A DNA stretch of 64,000 nt. It comes from Nematostella vectensis (lineage: Eukaryota; Cnidaria; Anthozoa; Actiniaria; Edwardsiidae). The stretch spans positions 17,416,639 to 17,480,638 of the forward strand of contig NC_064039.1 in NCBI RefSeq assembly GCF_932526225.1, given 5' to 3'. Below the pieces are notes generated by a model. It was not told where the DNA came from, searched no databases, and saw only the letters and a program-made list of their open reading frames with translations. The position numbers were made by a program, and so were the translations under genes. Positions 35,201-48,283 of this stretch are shown here, piece by piece; the first letter of the stretch is position 1, and every line of letters starts with the position of its first letter.

Positions 35201-36433
35201 GTACCCATATTACCTAGCTCTTGAAACCCTGTGACTGGTTGAACCATCCCCTAAAACCCTGCACCTCCAAGACCAAGCCATTGATACCCTCTACCCCTGT
35301 GTACCCACTCATTTATAACTTGCACCCCTATGACCTAGTTCTTGATATCATTGACCCTTATTACCATCCCTTGAAGTCTAGTACCCGTTTGACCAACTCT
35401 TGTTACCCTGTACACCTGTCACCTCACCCACTAACTCACTTATCTTAACGTCCCCTTCACGTCCTTATCTTAACACCCCTGAAAAAATCCCAAGTTAATC
35501 TGACCTGGATTCGAACCACTGGCCTCTTGTTTGAGAAGCGAAGCCCGTACCACTGAGCTATCGCGCCACTCTCTTGAAAACTAGAAGTAACTACCGTATA
35601 GCCTTGTTTACCCAGCCTTATAAGGTATACAGTAGTTTTTTCTTGATATCTCGAGAGTGGCGCTATGGCTCAGTGGTACGGGCTTCGCTTCTCAAGCAAA
35701 CGGGCCAGGGTTCGAATCCAGGTAAGATAAACTAGAGACTTTTTCAGGGGTGTTAAGGTTAGGACTGTGGCATTAGGGGGTGGGTGCACAGGGAAAAAGG
35801 ATATTAACGGCAGGGTCACAGATGTGCAAGTTGGTAAGCGCTTGGTCCTACATGGGTAAAGGGTAGTTATGTGATTAGGTGTCATAGGGGTGTAGGTTAG
35901 TTAGGGATGGGTAGGCAGGGATATGGGGTAGTAAGTGCTAGGTCATAGGGGTGTAGCTTTGTTAGGGGTTGGTACTCAGGGGTATAGGGTAGTAAGTGCT
36001 AAGTCATAGGGGTGTAACTTAGTTAGCGGTGGGTACCCATGGGTATAGGGTAGCTAGTGCTAGGTCGTAGGGGTGTAGCTTAGCTAAGTGTATGTACTTA
36101 GGGGTATAGGCTACTTAGTGCTAGGTCATAGGGGTGTAGTTTAGTTAGGAGTGGGTACACAGGGTTATAGGGGTGTAGTTTAGTTAGGGTATGGTTTTAA
36201 GGGGTATAGGGTAGTTAGTGCTACGTCACAGGGGTGTAGCTTAGCAAGGGTTGGGTACTCAGGGGTAAAGTGTAGTTATTGCTAGGTCATAGGGGTGAGG
36301 CTCAGTTAGGGGTAGGTATTCAGGAGTATAGCGTAGTTAGTGCTAGGTCGTAGGGGTGTATCTTAGTTAGGCGTGGATACTCAGGGATATAGGGTAGCTA
36401 TTATTATTAATTATTAGTATCAATTATTATAAT
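35201..36433. repeat. Unit U32, class L, 1,233 bp
   Basis: Minus element 35504-35567 (type F); flank GGTATACAG; plus element 35659-35722 intact. The type F / GGTATACAG combination is a hybrid, as expected for the unit that contains the duplication boundary at about 35578. Confidence 0.95.
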
Positions 36434-37665
36434 GTACCCATATTACCTAGCTCTTGAAACCCTGTGACTGGTTGAACCATCCCCTAAAACACTGCACCTC
36501 CAAGACCAAGCCATTGATACCCTCTACCCCTGTGTACCCACTCATTTATAACTTGCACCCCTATGACCTAGTTCTTGATATCATTGGCCCTTATTACCAT
36601 CCCTTGAAGTCTAGTACCCGTTTGACCAACTCTTGTTACCCTGTACACCTGTCACCTCACCCACTAACTCACTTATCTTAACGTCCCCTTCACGTCCTTA
36701 TCTTAACACCCCTGAAAAAATCTCAAGTTAATCTGACCTGGATTCGAACCACTGGCCTCTTGTTTGAGAAGCGAAGCCCGTACCACTGAGCTATCGCGCC
36801 ACTCTCTTGAAAAATAGAAGTAACTACCGTATAGCCTTGTTTACCCAGCCTTATAAGGTTTAGAGTAGTTTTTCCTTGATATCTCGAGAGTGGCGCTATG
36901 TCTCAGTGGTACGGGCTTCGCTTCTCAAGCAAACGGGCCAGGGTTCGAATCCAGGAAAGATGAACTAGAGACTTTTTCAGGGGTGTTAAGGTAAGGACGG
37001 TGGCATTAGGGGGTGGGTGCACAGGGGAAAAGGATATAAACGGCAGGGTCACAGATGTGCAAGTTGGTAAGCGCTTGGCCCTACATGGGTAAAGGGTAGT
37101 TATGTGATTAGGTGTCATAGGGGTGTAGGTCAGTTAGGATGGGTAGGCAGGGATATAGGGTAGTAAGTGCTAGGTCATAGGGGTGTAGCTTTGTTAGGGG
37201 TTGGTACTCAGGGGTATAGGGTAGTAAGTGCTAAGTCATAGGGGTGTAACTTAGTTAGAGGTGGGTACCAATGGGTATAGGGTAGTTAGTGCTACGTCGT
37301 GGGGGTGTAGCTTAGCTAGGTGTATGTACTTAGGGGTATAGGCTACTTAGTGCTAGGACATAGGGGTGTAGTTTAGTTAGGACTGGGTACACAGGGTTAG
37401 AGGGGTGTAGTTTAGTTAGGGTATAGTTTTAAGGGGTATAGGGTAGTTAGTGCTACGTCACAGGGGTGTAGCTTAGCAAGGGTTGGGTACTCAGGGGTAA
37501 AGTGTAGTTATTGCTAGGTCATAGGATTGAGGCTCAGTTAGGGGTAGGTATTCAGGAGTATAGCGTAGTTAGTGCTAGGTCGTAGGGGTGTAGCTTTGTT
37601 AGGCGTGGATACTCAGGGATATAGGGTAGCTATTATTATTAATTATTAGTATTAATTTATATAAT
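36434..37665. repeat. Unit U33, class L, 1,232 bp
   Basis: Minus element 36737-36800 (type F). Plus element 36892-36955 has A box TGTCTCAGTGG: the G10 that pairs with C25 and is invariant in A boxes is lost. B box intact. Its partner U28 keeps the normal A box, so the change is recent. Confidence 0.95.
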
Positions 37666-38431
37666 GTACCCATATTACCTAGCTCTTGAAACCCTGTGAC
37701 TGGTTGAACCATCCCCTAAAACCCTGCACCTCCAAGACCAAGCCATTGATACCCTCTACCCCTGTGTACCCACTCATTTATAACTTGCACCCCTATGACC
37801 TAGTTCTTGATATCATTGACCCTTATTACCATCCCTTGAAGTCTAGTACCCGTTTGACCAACTCTTGTTACCCTGTACACCTGTCACCTCACCCACTAAC
37901 TCACTTATCTTAACGTCCCCTTCACGTCCTTATCTTAACACCCCTGAAAAAATCCCAAGTTAAACTGACCTGGATTCGACTCACGGGCCTCTTGTTTGAG
38001 AAGCGAAGCCCGTACCACTGAGCTATCGCGCCACTCTCTTGAAAACTAGAAGTAACTACCGTATAGCCTTGTTTAACCAGCCTTATAAGGTTTAGAGTAG
38101 TTTTTCCTTGATATCTCGAGAGTGGCGCTATGGCTCAGTGGTACGGGCTTCGCTTCTCAAGCAAACGGGCCAGGGTTCGAATCCAGGTAAGATAAACTAG
38201 AGACTTTTTCAGGGGTGTTAAGGTAAGGACGGTGGCATTAGGGGGTGGGTGCACAGGGGAAAAGGGTATAAACGGCAGGGTCACAGGTGAGCAAGTTGGT
38301 AAGCGCTTGGTCATACATGGGTAAAGGGTAGTTATGTGATTAGGTGTCATAGGGGTGTAGGTCAGTTAGGATGGATACTCAGGGATATAGGGTAGCTATT
38401 ATTATTAATTATTATTATTAATTATTATAAT
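37666..38431. repeat. Unit U34, class S, 766 bp
   Basis: Minus element 37969-38032 (type V); plus element 38124-38187 intact; junction near 38370; spacer has TTTAACCAGCC. Confidence 0.95.
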
Positions 38432-39665
38432 GTACCCATATTACCTAGCTCTTGAAACCCTGTGAATGGTTGAACCATCCCCTAAAACCCTGCACCTCCA
38501 AGACCAAGCCATTGATACCCTCTACCCCTGTGTACCAACTCATTTATAACTTGCACCCCTATGACCTAGTTCTTGATATCATTGACCCTTATTACCATCC
38601 CTTGAAGTCTAGTACCCGTTTGACCAATTCTTGTTACCCTGTACACCTGTCACCTCACCCACTAACTCACTTATCTTAACGTCCCCTTCACGTCCTTATC
38701 TTAACACCCCCGAAAAAAATCCCAAGTTAATCTGACCTGGATTCGACTCACGGGCCCCTTGTTTGAGAAGCGAAGCCCGTACCACTGAGCTATCGCGCCA
38801 CTCTTTTGAAAACTAGAAGTAACTACCGTATAGCCTTGTTTACCCAGCCTTATAAGGTATACAGTAGTTTTTTCTTGATATCTCGAGAGTGGCGCTATGG
38901 CTCAGTGGTACGGGCTTCGCTTCTCAATCAAACAGGCCAGGGTTCGAATCCAGGTAAGATAAACCATAGACTTTTTCAGGGGTGTTAAGGTAAGGACGGT
39001 GGCATTAGGGGGTGGGTGCACAGGGAAAAAGGATATTAACGGCAGGGTCACAGATGTGCAAGTTGGTAAGCGCTTGGTCCTACATGGGTAAAGGGTAGTT
39101 ATGTGATTAGGTGTCATAGGGGTGTAGGTTAGTTAGGGATGGGTAGGCAGGGATATGGGGTAGTAAGTGCTAGGTCATAGGGGTGTAGCTTTGTTACGGG
39201 TTGGTACTCAGGGGTATAGGGTAGTAAGTGCTAAGTCATAGGGGTGTAACTTAGTTAGCGGTGGGTACCCATGGGTATAGGGTAGTTAGTGCTAGGTCGT
39301 AGGGGTGTAGCTTAGCTAAGTGTATGTACTTAGGGGTATAGGCTACTTAGTGCTAGGACATAGGGGTGTAGTTTTGTTAGGAGTGGGTACACAGGGTTAT
39401 AGGGGTGTAGTTTAGTTAGGGTATGGTTTTAAGGGGTATAGGGTAGTTAGTGCTACGTCACAGGGGTGTAGCTTAGCAAGGGTTGGGTACTCAGGGGTAA
39501 AGTGTAGTTATTGCTAGGTCAAAGGGGTGAGGCTCAGTTAGGGGTAGGTATTCAGGAGTATAGCGTAGTTAGTGCTAGGTCGTAGGGGTGTAGCTTAGTT
39601 AGGCGTGGATACTCAGGGATATAGGGTAGCTATTATTATTAATTATTAGTATTAATTATTATAAT
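38432..39665. repeat. Unit U35, class L, 1,234 bp
   Basis: Minus element 38736-38799 (type V); plus element 38891-38954 with the CAATCAAACAGG variant and trailer AAACCATAGAC. Confidence 0.95.
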
Positions 39666-40898
39666 GTACCCATATTACCTAGCTCTTCAAACCCTGTGAC
39701 TGGTTGAACCATCCCCTAAAACCCTGCACCTCCAAGACCAAGCCATTGATAACCTCTACCCCTGTGTACCCACTCATTTATAACTTGCACCCCTATGACC
39801 TAGTTCTTGATATCATTGACCCTTATTACCATCCCTTGAAGTCTAGTACCCGTTTGACCAACTCTTGTTACCCTGTACACCTGTCACCTCACCCACTAAC
39901 TCACTTATCTTAACGTCCCCTTCACGTCCTTATCTTAACACCCCTGAAAAAATCCCAAGTTAATCTGACCTGGATTCGAACCACTGGCCTCTTGTTTGAG
40001 AAGCGAAGCCCGTACCACTGAGCTATCGCGCCACTCTCTTGAAAAATAGAAGTAACTACCGTATAGCCTTGTTTACCCAGCCTTATAAGGTTTAGAGTAG
40101 TTTTTCCTTGATATCTCGAGAGTGGCGCTATGGCTCAGTGGTACGGGCTTCGCTTCTCAAGCAAACGGGCCAGGGTTCGAATCCAGGTAAGATAAACTAG
40201 AGACTTTTTCAGGGGTGTTAAGGTTAGGACTGTGGCATTAGGGGGTGGGTGCACAGGGGAAAAGGATATAAACGGCAGGGTCACAGATGTGCAAGTTGGT
40301 AAGCGCTTGGTCCTACATGGGTAAAGGGTAGTTATGTTATTAGGTGTCATAGGGGTGTAGGTTAGTTAGGGATGGGTAGGCAGGGATATGGTGTAGTAAG
40401 TGCTAGGTCATAGGGGTGTAGCTTTGTTAAGGGTTGGTACTCAGGGGTATAGGGTAGTAAGTGCTAAGTCATAGGGGTGTAACTTAGTTAGCGGTGGGTA
40501 CCCATGGGTATAGGGTAGTTAGTGCTAGGTCGTAGGGGTGTAGCTTAGCTAAGTGTATGTACTTAGGGGTATAGGCTACTTAGTGCTAGGACATAGGGGT
40601 GTAGTTTAGTTAGGAGTGGGTACACAGGGTTATAGGGGTGTAGTTTAGTTAGGGTATGGTTTTAAGGGGTATAGGGTAGTTAGTGCTACGTCACAGGGGT
40701 GTAGCTTAGCAAGGGTTGGGTACTCAGGGGTAAAGTGTAGTTATTGCTAGGTCATAGGGGTGAGGCTTAGTTAGGGGTAGGTATTCAGGAGTATAGCGTA
40801 GTTAGTGCTAGGTCGTAGGGGTGTAGCTTAGTTAGGCGTGGATACTCAGGGATATAGGGTAGCTATTATTATTAATTATTAGTATTAATTATTATAAT
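39666..40898. repeat. Unit U36, class L, 1,233 bp
   Basis: Minus element 39969-40032 (type F, ACTGGCC, where U31 has ACGGGCC); plus element 40124-40187 intact. Confidence 0.95.
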
Positions 40899-42116
40899 GT
40901 ACCCATATTACCTAGCTCTTGAAACCCTGTGACTGGTTGAACCATCCCCTAAAACCCTGCACCTCCAAGACCAAGCCATTGATACCCTCTACCCCTGTGT
41001 ACCCACTCATTTATAACTTGCACCCCTATGACCTAGTTCTTGATATCATTGACCCTTATTACCATCCCTTGAAGTCTAGTACCCGTTTGACCAACTCTTG
41101 TTACCCTGTACACCTGTCACCTCACCCACTAACTCACTTATCTTAACGTCCCCTTCACGTCCTTATCTTAACACCCCTGAAAAAATCCCAAGTTAATCTG
41201 ACCTGGATTCGAACCACTGGCCTCTTGTTTGAGAAGCGAAGCCCGTACCACTGAGCTATCGCGCCACTCTCTTGAAAAATAGAAGTAACTACCGTATAGC
41301 CTTGTTTACCCAGCCTTATAAGGTTTAGAGTAGTTTTTCCTTGATATCTCGAGAGTGGCGCTATGGCTCAGTGGTACGGGCTTCGCTTCTCAATCAAACG
41401 GGCCAGGGTTCGAATCCAGGAAAGATAAACTAGAGACTTTTTCAGCGGTGTTAAGGTAAGGACGGTGGCATTAGGGGGTGGGTGCACAGGGAAAAGGATA
41501 TAAACGGCAGGGTCACAGATGTGCAAGTTGGTAAGCGCTTGGCCCTACATGGGTAAAGGGTAGTTATGTGATTAGGTGTCATAGGGGTGTAGGTCAGTTG
41601 GGATGGGTAGGCAGGGATATAGGGTAGTAAGTGCTAGGTCATAGGGGTGTAGCTTTGTTACGGGTTGGTACTCAGGGGTATAGGGTAGTAAGTGCTAAGT
41701 CATAGGGGTGTAACTTAGTTAGAGGTGGGTACCCATGGGTATAGGGTAGTTAGTGCTACGTCGTGGGGGTGTAGCTTAGCTAGGTGTATGTACTTAGGGG
41801 TATAGGCTACTTAGTGCTAGGACATAGGGGTGTAGTTTAGTTAGGAGTGGGTACACAGGGTTAGAGGGGTGTAGTTTAGTTAGGGTATAGTTTTAAGGGG
41901 TATAGGGTAGTTAGTGCTACGTCACAGGGGTGTAGCTTAGCAAGGGCTGGGTACTCAGGGGTAAAGTGTAGTTATTGCTAGGTCATAGGGGTGAGGCTCA
42001 GTTAGGGGTAGGTATTCAGGAGTATAGCTTAGTTAGTGCTAGGTCGTAGGGGTGAAGCTTAGTTAGGCGTGGATACTCAGGGATATAGGGTAGCTATTAT
42101 TATTAATTATTATAAT
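40899..42116. repeat. Unit U37, class L, 1,218 bp
   Basis: Minus element 41202-41265 (type F); flank GGTTTAGAG; plus element 41357-41420 with TTCTCAATCAAACGGG; trailer AGGAAAGAT. The AT tract is about 15 bp shorter than standard. Right end of the 5,698-bp block lies near 41278. Confidence 0.95.
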
Positions 42117-43349
42117 GTACCCATATTACCTAGCTCTTGAAACCCTGTGACTGGTTGAACCGTCCCCTAAAACCCTGCACCTCCAAGACCAAGCCATTGA
42201 TACTCTCTACCCCTGTGTACCAACTCATTTATAACTTGCACCCCTATTACCTAGTTTTTGATATCATTGACCCTTATTAGCATCCCTTGAAGTCTAGTAC
42301 CCGTTTGACCAACTCTTGTTACCCTGTACACCTGTAACCTCACCCACTAACTCACTTATCTTAACTTCCCCTTCACGTCCTTATCTTAACACCCCCGAAA
42401 AAATCCCAAGTTAATCTGACCTGGATTCGAACCACGAGCCTCTTGTTTGAGAAGCGAAGCCCGTACCACTGAGCTATCGCGCCACTCTCTTGAAAACTAG
42501 AAGTAACTACCTTATAGCCTTGTTTACCCAGCCTTATAAGGTTTAGAGTAGTTTTTCCTTGATATCTCGAGAGTGGCGCTATGGCTCAGTGGTACGGGCT
42601 TCGCTTCTCAAGCAAACGGGCCAGGGTTCGAATCCAGGTAAGATAAACTAGAGACTTTTTCAGGGGTGTTAAGGTAAGGACGGTGGCATTAGGGGGTGGG
42701 TGCACAGGGGAAAAGGGTATAAACGGTAGGGTCACAGGTGAGCAAGTTTGTAAGCACTTGGTCATACATGGGTAAAGGGTAGTTATGTGATTAGGTGTCA
42801 TAGGGGTGTAGGTCAGTTAGGATGGGTAGGCAGGGATATAGGGTAGTAAGTGCTAGGTCATAGGGGTGTAGCTTGGTTAGGGGTTGGTACTCAGGGGTAT
42901 AGGGTAGTAAGTGCTAAGTCATAGGGGTGTAACTTAGTTAGAGGTGGGTACCCATGGGTATAGGGTAGTTGGTGCTACGTCGTGGGGGTGTAGCTTAGCT
43001 AGGTGTATGTACTTAGGGGTATAGGCTACTTAGTGCTAGGACATATGGGGTGCAGTTTAGTTAGGAGTGGGTACACAGGGTTAGAGGGGTGTAGTTTAGT
43101 TAGGGTATGGTTTTAAGGGGTATAGGGTAGTTAGTGCTACGTCACAGGGGTGTAGCTTAGCAAGGGTTGGGTACTCAGGGGTAAAGTGTAGTTATTGCTA
43201 GGTCATAGGGGTGAGGCTCAGTTAGGGGTAGGTATTCAGGAGTATAGCTTAGTTAGTGCTAGGTCGTAGGGGTGAAGCTTAGTTAGGCGTGGATACTCAG
43301 GGATATAGGGTAGCTATTATTATTAATTATTAGTATTAATTATTATAAT
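42117..43349. repeat. Unit U38, class L, 1,233 bp
   Basis: Minus element 42420-42483 (type F, CACGAGCC); plus element 42575-42638 intact. First of the run of full-length units that carry the four-tract quadruplex. Confidence 0.95.
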
Positions 43350-44582
43350 GTACCCATATTACCTAGCTCTTGAAACCCTGTGACTGGTTGAACCGTCCCC
43401 TAAAACCCTGCACCTCCAAGACCAAGCCATTGATACCCTCTACCCCTGTGTACCAACTCATTTATAACTTGCACCCCTATGACCTAGTTCTTGATATCAT
43501 TGACCCTTATTACCATCCCTTGAAGTCTAGTACCCGTTTGACCAATTCTTGTTACCCTGTACACCTGTCACCTCACCCACTAACTCACTTATCTTAACGT
43601 CCCCTTCACGTCCTTCTCTTAACACCCCCGAAAAAATCCCAAGTTAAACTGACCTGGATTCGACTCACGGGCCTCTTGTTTGAGAAGCGAAGCCTGTACC
43701 ACTGAGCTATCGCGCCACTCTCTTGAAAACTAGAAGTAACTACCGTATAGCCTTGTTTACCCAGCCTTATAAGGTATAGAGTAGTTTTTCCTTGATATCT
43801 CGAGAGTGGCGCTATGGCTCAGTGGTACGGGCTTCGCTTCTCAAGCAAACGGGCCAGGGTTCGAATCCAGGTAAGATAAACCATAGACTTTTTCAGGGGT
43901 GTTAAGGTAAGGACGGTGGCATTAGGGGGTGGGTGCACAGGGGAAAAGGATATAAACGGCAGGGTCACAGATGTGCAAGTTGGTAAGCGCTTGGTCCTAC
44001 ATGGGTAAAGGGTAGTTATGTGATTAGGTGTCATAGGGGTGTAGGTCAGTTAGGGATGGGTAGGCAGGGATATGGGGTAGTAAGTGCTAGGTCATAGGGG
44101 TGTAGCTTTGTTAGGGGTTGGTACTCAGGGGTATAGGGTAGTAAGTGCTAAGTCATAGGGGTGTAACTTAGTTAGCGGTGGGTACCCATGGGTATAGGGT
44201 AGCTAGTGCTAGGTCGTAGGGGTGTAGCTTAGCTAAGTGTATGTACTTAGGGGTATAGGCTACTTAGTGCTAGGACATAGGGGTGTAGTTTAGTTAGGAG
44301 TGGGTACACAGGGTTATAGGGGTGTAGTTTAGTTAGGGTATGGTTTTAAGGGGTATAGGGTAGTTAGTGCTACGTCACAGGGGTGTAGCTTAGCAAGGGT
44401 TGGGTACTCAGGGGTAAAGTGTAGTTATTGCTAGGTCATAGGGGTGAGGCTCAGTTAGGGGTAGGTATTCAGGAGTATAGCATAGTTAGTGCTAGGTCGT
44501 AGGGGTGTAGCTTAGTTAGGCGTGGATACTCAGGGATATAGAGTAGCTATTGTTATTAATTTTTAGTATTTATTATTTTAAT
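43350..44582. repeat. Unit U39, class L, 1,233 bp
   Basis: Minus element 43653-43716 (type V); flank GGTATAGAG; plus element 43808-43871 intact, trailer AAACCATAGAC as in U25/U30/U35. Confidence 0.95.
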
Positions 44583-45815
44583 GTACCCATATTACCTAGC
44601 TCTTGAAACCCTGTGACTGGTTGAACCATCCCCTAAAACCCTGCACCTCCAAGACCAAGCCATTGATACCCTCTACCCCTGTGTACCCACTCATTTATAA
44701 CTTGCACCCCTATGACCTAGTTCTTGATATCATTGACCCTTATTACCATCCCTTGAAGTCTAGTACCCGTTTGACCAACTCTTGTTACCCTGTACACCTG
44801 TCACCTCACCCACTAACTCACTTATCTTAACGTCCCATTCACGTACTTATCTTAACACCCCTGAAAAAATCCCAAGTTAATCTGACCTGGATTCGAACCA
44901 CGGGCCTCTTGTTTGAGAAGCGAAGCCCGTACCACTGAGCTATCGCGACACTCTCTTGAAAACTAGAAGTAACTACCGTATAGCCTTGATTACCCAGCCT
45001 TATAAGGTTTAGAGTAGGTTTTCCTTGATATCTCGAGAGTGGCGCTATGGCTCAGTGGTACGGGCTTCGTTTCTCAAGCAAACGGGCCAGGGTTCGAATC
45101 CAGGTAAGATAAACTAGAGACTTTTTCAGGGGTGTTAAGGTAAGGACGGTGGCATTAGGGGGTGGGTGCACAGGGGAAAAGGGTATAAACGGCAGGGTCA
45201 CAGGTGAGCAAGTTGGTAAGCGCTTGGTCATACATGGGTAAAGGGTAGTTATGTGATTAGGTGTCATAGGGGTGTAGGTCAGTTAGGATGGGTAGGCAGT
45301 GATACAGGGTAGTAAGTGCTAGGTCATAGGGGTGTAGCTTTGTTAGGGGTTGGTACTCAGGGGTATAGGGTAGTAAGTGCTAAGTCATAGGGGTGTAACT
45401 TAGTTAGAGGTGGGTACCCATGGGTATAGGGTAGTTAGTGCAACGTCGTGGGGGTGTAGCTTCGCTAGATGTATGTACTTAGGGGTATAGGCTACTTAGT
45501 GCTAGGACATATGGGGTGTAGTTCAGTTAGGAGTGGGTACACAGGGTTAAAGGGGTGTAGTTTAGTTAGGGTATGGTTTTAAGGGGTATAGGGTAGTTAG
45601 TGCTACGTCACAGGGGTGTAGCTTAGCAAGGGTTGGGTACTCAGGGGTAAAGTGTAGTTATTGCTAGGTCATAGGGGTGAGGCTCAGTTATGGGTAGGTA
45701 TTCAGGAGTATAGCTTAGTTAGTGCTAGGTCGTAGGGGTGAAGCTTAGTTAGGCGTGGATACTCAGGGATATAGGATAGCTATTATTATTAATTATTATT
45801 ATTAATTATTATAAT
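44583..45815. repeat. Unit U40, class L, 1,233 bp
   Basis: Minus element 44886-44949 (type F); plus element 45041-45104 with CTTCGTTTCTC, one stem change in the anticodon-like arm. The AT tract preceding it is point-mutated (TTTTTAGTATTTATTATTTT). Confidence 0.95.
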
Positions 45816-47049
45816 GTACCCATATTACCTAGCTCTTCAAACCCTGTGACTTTTTGAACCGTCCCCTAAAACCCTGCACCTCCAAGACCAAGCCATTGAT
45901 ACCCTCTACCCCTGTGTACCAACTCATTTATAACTTGCACCCCTATGACCTAGTTCTTGATATCATTGACCCTTATTAGCATCCCTTGAAGTCTAGTACC
46001 CGTTTGACCAACTCTTGTTACCCTGTACACCTGTAACCTCACCCACTAACTCACTTATCTTAACTTCCCCTTCACGTCCTTATCTTAACACCCCCGAAAA
46101 AATCCCAAGTTAATCTGACCTGGATTCGAACCACGGGCCTCTTGTTTGAGAAGCGAAGCCCGTACCACTGAGCTATCGCGCCACTCTCTTGAAAACTAGA
46201 AGTAACTACCGTATAGCCTTGTTTACCCAGCCTTATAAGGTTTAGAGTAGTTTTTCCTTGATATCTCGAGAGTGGCGCTATGGCTCAGTGGTACGGGCTT
46301 CGCTTCTCAAGCAAACGGGCCAGGGTTCGAATCCAGGTAAGATAAACTAGAGACTTTTTCAGGGGTGTTAAGGTAAGGACGGTAGGATTAGGGGGTGGGT
46401 GCACAGGGGAAAAGGGTATAAACGGCAGGGTCACAGGTGAGCAAGTTGGTAAGCGCTTGGTCCTACATGGGTAAAGGGTAGTTATGTGATTGGGTGTCAT
46501 ACGGGTGTAGGTCAGTTAGGGATGGGTAGGCAGGGATATAGGGTAGTAAGTGCTAGGTCATAGGGGTGTAGCTTTGTTAGGGGTTGGTACTGAGGGGTAT
46601 AGGGTAATAAGTGCTAAGTAATAGGGGTGTAACTTAGTTAGAGGTGGGTACCCATGGGTATAGGGTAGTTAGTGCTACGTCGTGGGGGTGTAGCTTAGCT
46701 AGGTGTATGTACTTAGGGGTATAGGCTACTTAGTGCTAGGACATATGGGGTGTAGTTTAGTTAGGAGTGGGTACACAGGGTTAGAGGGGTGTAGTTAAGT
46801 TAGGGTATGGTTTTAAGGGGTATAGGGTAGTTAGTGCTACGTCACAGGGGTGTAGCTTAGCAAGGGTTGGGTACTCAGGGGTAAAGTGTAGTTATTGCTA
46901 GGTCATAGGGGTGAGGCTCAGTTAGGGGTAGGTATTCAGGAGTATAGCGTAGTTAGTGCTAGGTCGTAGGGGTGTAGCTTAGTTAGGCGTGGATACTCAG
47001 GGATATAGGGTAGCTATTATTATTAATTATTATGATTAATTGTTATAAT
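45816..47049. repeat. Unit U41, class L, 1,234 bp
   Basis: Minus element 46119-46182 (type F); plus element 46274-46337 intact. Left arm has GTGACTTTTTGAACC and TTAGCATCC. Confidence 0.95.
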
Positions 47050-48283
47050 GTACCCATATTACCTAGCTCTTGAAACCCTGTGACTGGTTGAACCATCCCC
47101 TAAAATCCTGCACCTCCAAGACCAAGCCATTGATACCCTCTACCCCTGTGTACCCACTCATTTATAACTTGCACCCCTATGACCTAGTTCTTGATATCAT
47201 TGACCCTTATTACCATCCCTTGAAGTCTAGTACCCGTTTGACCAATTCTTGTTACCCTGTGTACCTGTCACCTCACCCACTAACTCACTTATCTTAACGT
47301 CCCCTTCACGTCCTTATCTTAACACCCCCGAAAAAAATCCCAAGTTAATCTGACCTGGATTCGACTCACCTGCCTCTTGTTTGAGAAGCGAAGCCCGTAT
47401 CACTGAGCTATCGCGCCACTCTCTTGAAAACTAGAAGTAACTACCGTATAGCCTTGTTTACCCAGCCTTATAAGGTATAGATTAGTTTTTCCTTGATATC
47501 TCGAGAGTGGCGCTATGGCTCAGTGGTACGGGCTTCGCCTATCAAGCAAACGGGCCAGGGTTCGAATCCAGGTAAGATAAACTAGAGACTTTTTCAGGGG
47601 TGTTGAGGTAAGGAAGGTGGCATTAGGGGGTGGGTGCACAGGGGAAAAGGGTATAAACGGCAGGGTCACATGTGAGCAAGTTGGTAAGCGCTTGGTCATA
47701 CATGGGTAAGGGGTAGTTATGTGATTAGGTGTCATAGGGGTGTAGGTCAGTTAGGATGGGTAGGCAGAGATATAGGGTAGTAAGTGCTAGGTCATAGGGG
47801 TGTAGCTTTGTTAGGGGTTGGTACTCAGGGGTATAGGGTAGTAAGTGCTAAGTAAAAGGGGTGTAACTTAGTTAGAGGTGGGTACCCATGGGTATAGGGT
47901 CGTTGGTGCTACGTCGTGGGGGTGTAGCTTAGCTAGGTGTATGTACTTAGGGGTATAGGCTACTTAGTGCTAGGACATATGGGGTGCAGTTTAGTTAGGA
48001 GTGGGTACACAGGGTTAGAGGGGTGTAGTTTAGTTAGGGTATGGTTTTAAGGGGTATAGGGTAGTTTGTGCTACGTCACAGGGGTGTAGCTTAGCGAGGG
48101 TTGGGTACTCAGGGGTAAAGTGTAGTTATTGCTAGGTCATAGGGGTGAGGCTCAGTTAGGGGTAGGTATTCAGGAGTATAGCTTAGTTAGTGCTAGGTCG
48201 TAGGGGTGAAGCTTAGTTAGGCGTGGATACTCAGGGATATAGTGTAGCTATTATTATTAATTATTATTATTAATTATTATAAT
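47050..48283. repeat. Unit U42, class L, 1,234 bp
   Basis: Minus element 47354-47417 (type V; CACCTGCC instead of CACGGGCC; CGTATCAC at the A-box side); plus element 47509-47572, first copy with ATC. Right arm first shows AAGTAAAAGGGG, later also in U45, U48, U50, U53 and U55. Confidence 0.95.
47509..47572 (+). ncRNA. Plus tRNA-like element with ATC at the anticodon-like position (U42; recurrent)
   Basis: Loop CTATCAA replaces TTCTCAA, giving ATC (47541-47543) where reference copies have CTC. T33 and the stem TTCGC/GCAAA are unchanged, and A and B boxes are exact. U42, U44, U45, U46, U48, U50 and U55 have CTATCAA; U43 and U47 have TTATCAA, also ATC. Read as an anticodon it would switch Glu to Asp identity, but with no acceptor stem I do not infer decoding. 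Confidence 0.6.

Larger units (their letters stand above)
29880..35577. repeat. First copy of a 5,698-bp tandem segmental duplication
   Basis: Every landmark here recurs 5,698 bp downstream: tRNA-like elements at 31194, 32426, 33193 and 34426 against 36892, 38124, 38891 and 40124. Private variants also match (AACACTGCACC, TAATTTATATAATG, CTCTTCAAACCC, GTTATGTTATTAGG). By eye the two copies differ at only about a dozen or so positions. Identity ends at 35580/41278 (AAAACTAG against AAAAATAG). Confidence 0.88.
35578..41275. repeat. Second copy of the 5,698-bp tandem segmental duplication
   Basis: Copies 29880-35577 directly adjacent to it, in the same orientation. Contains the end of U32, U33-U36 and the start of U37. 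Differences seen by eye include 36901 (TCTCAG for GCTCAG), 37527 (ATAGGATTG), 38074 (TTTAACCAG), 39752 (TAACCTC) and 40767 (GGCTTAG). Confidence 0.88.
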
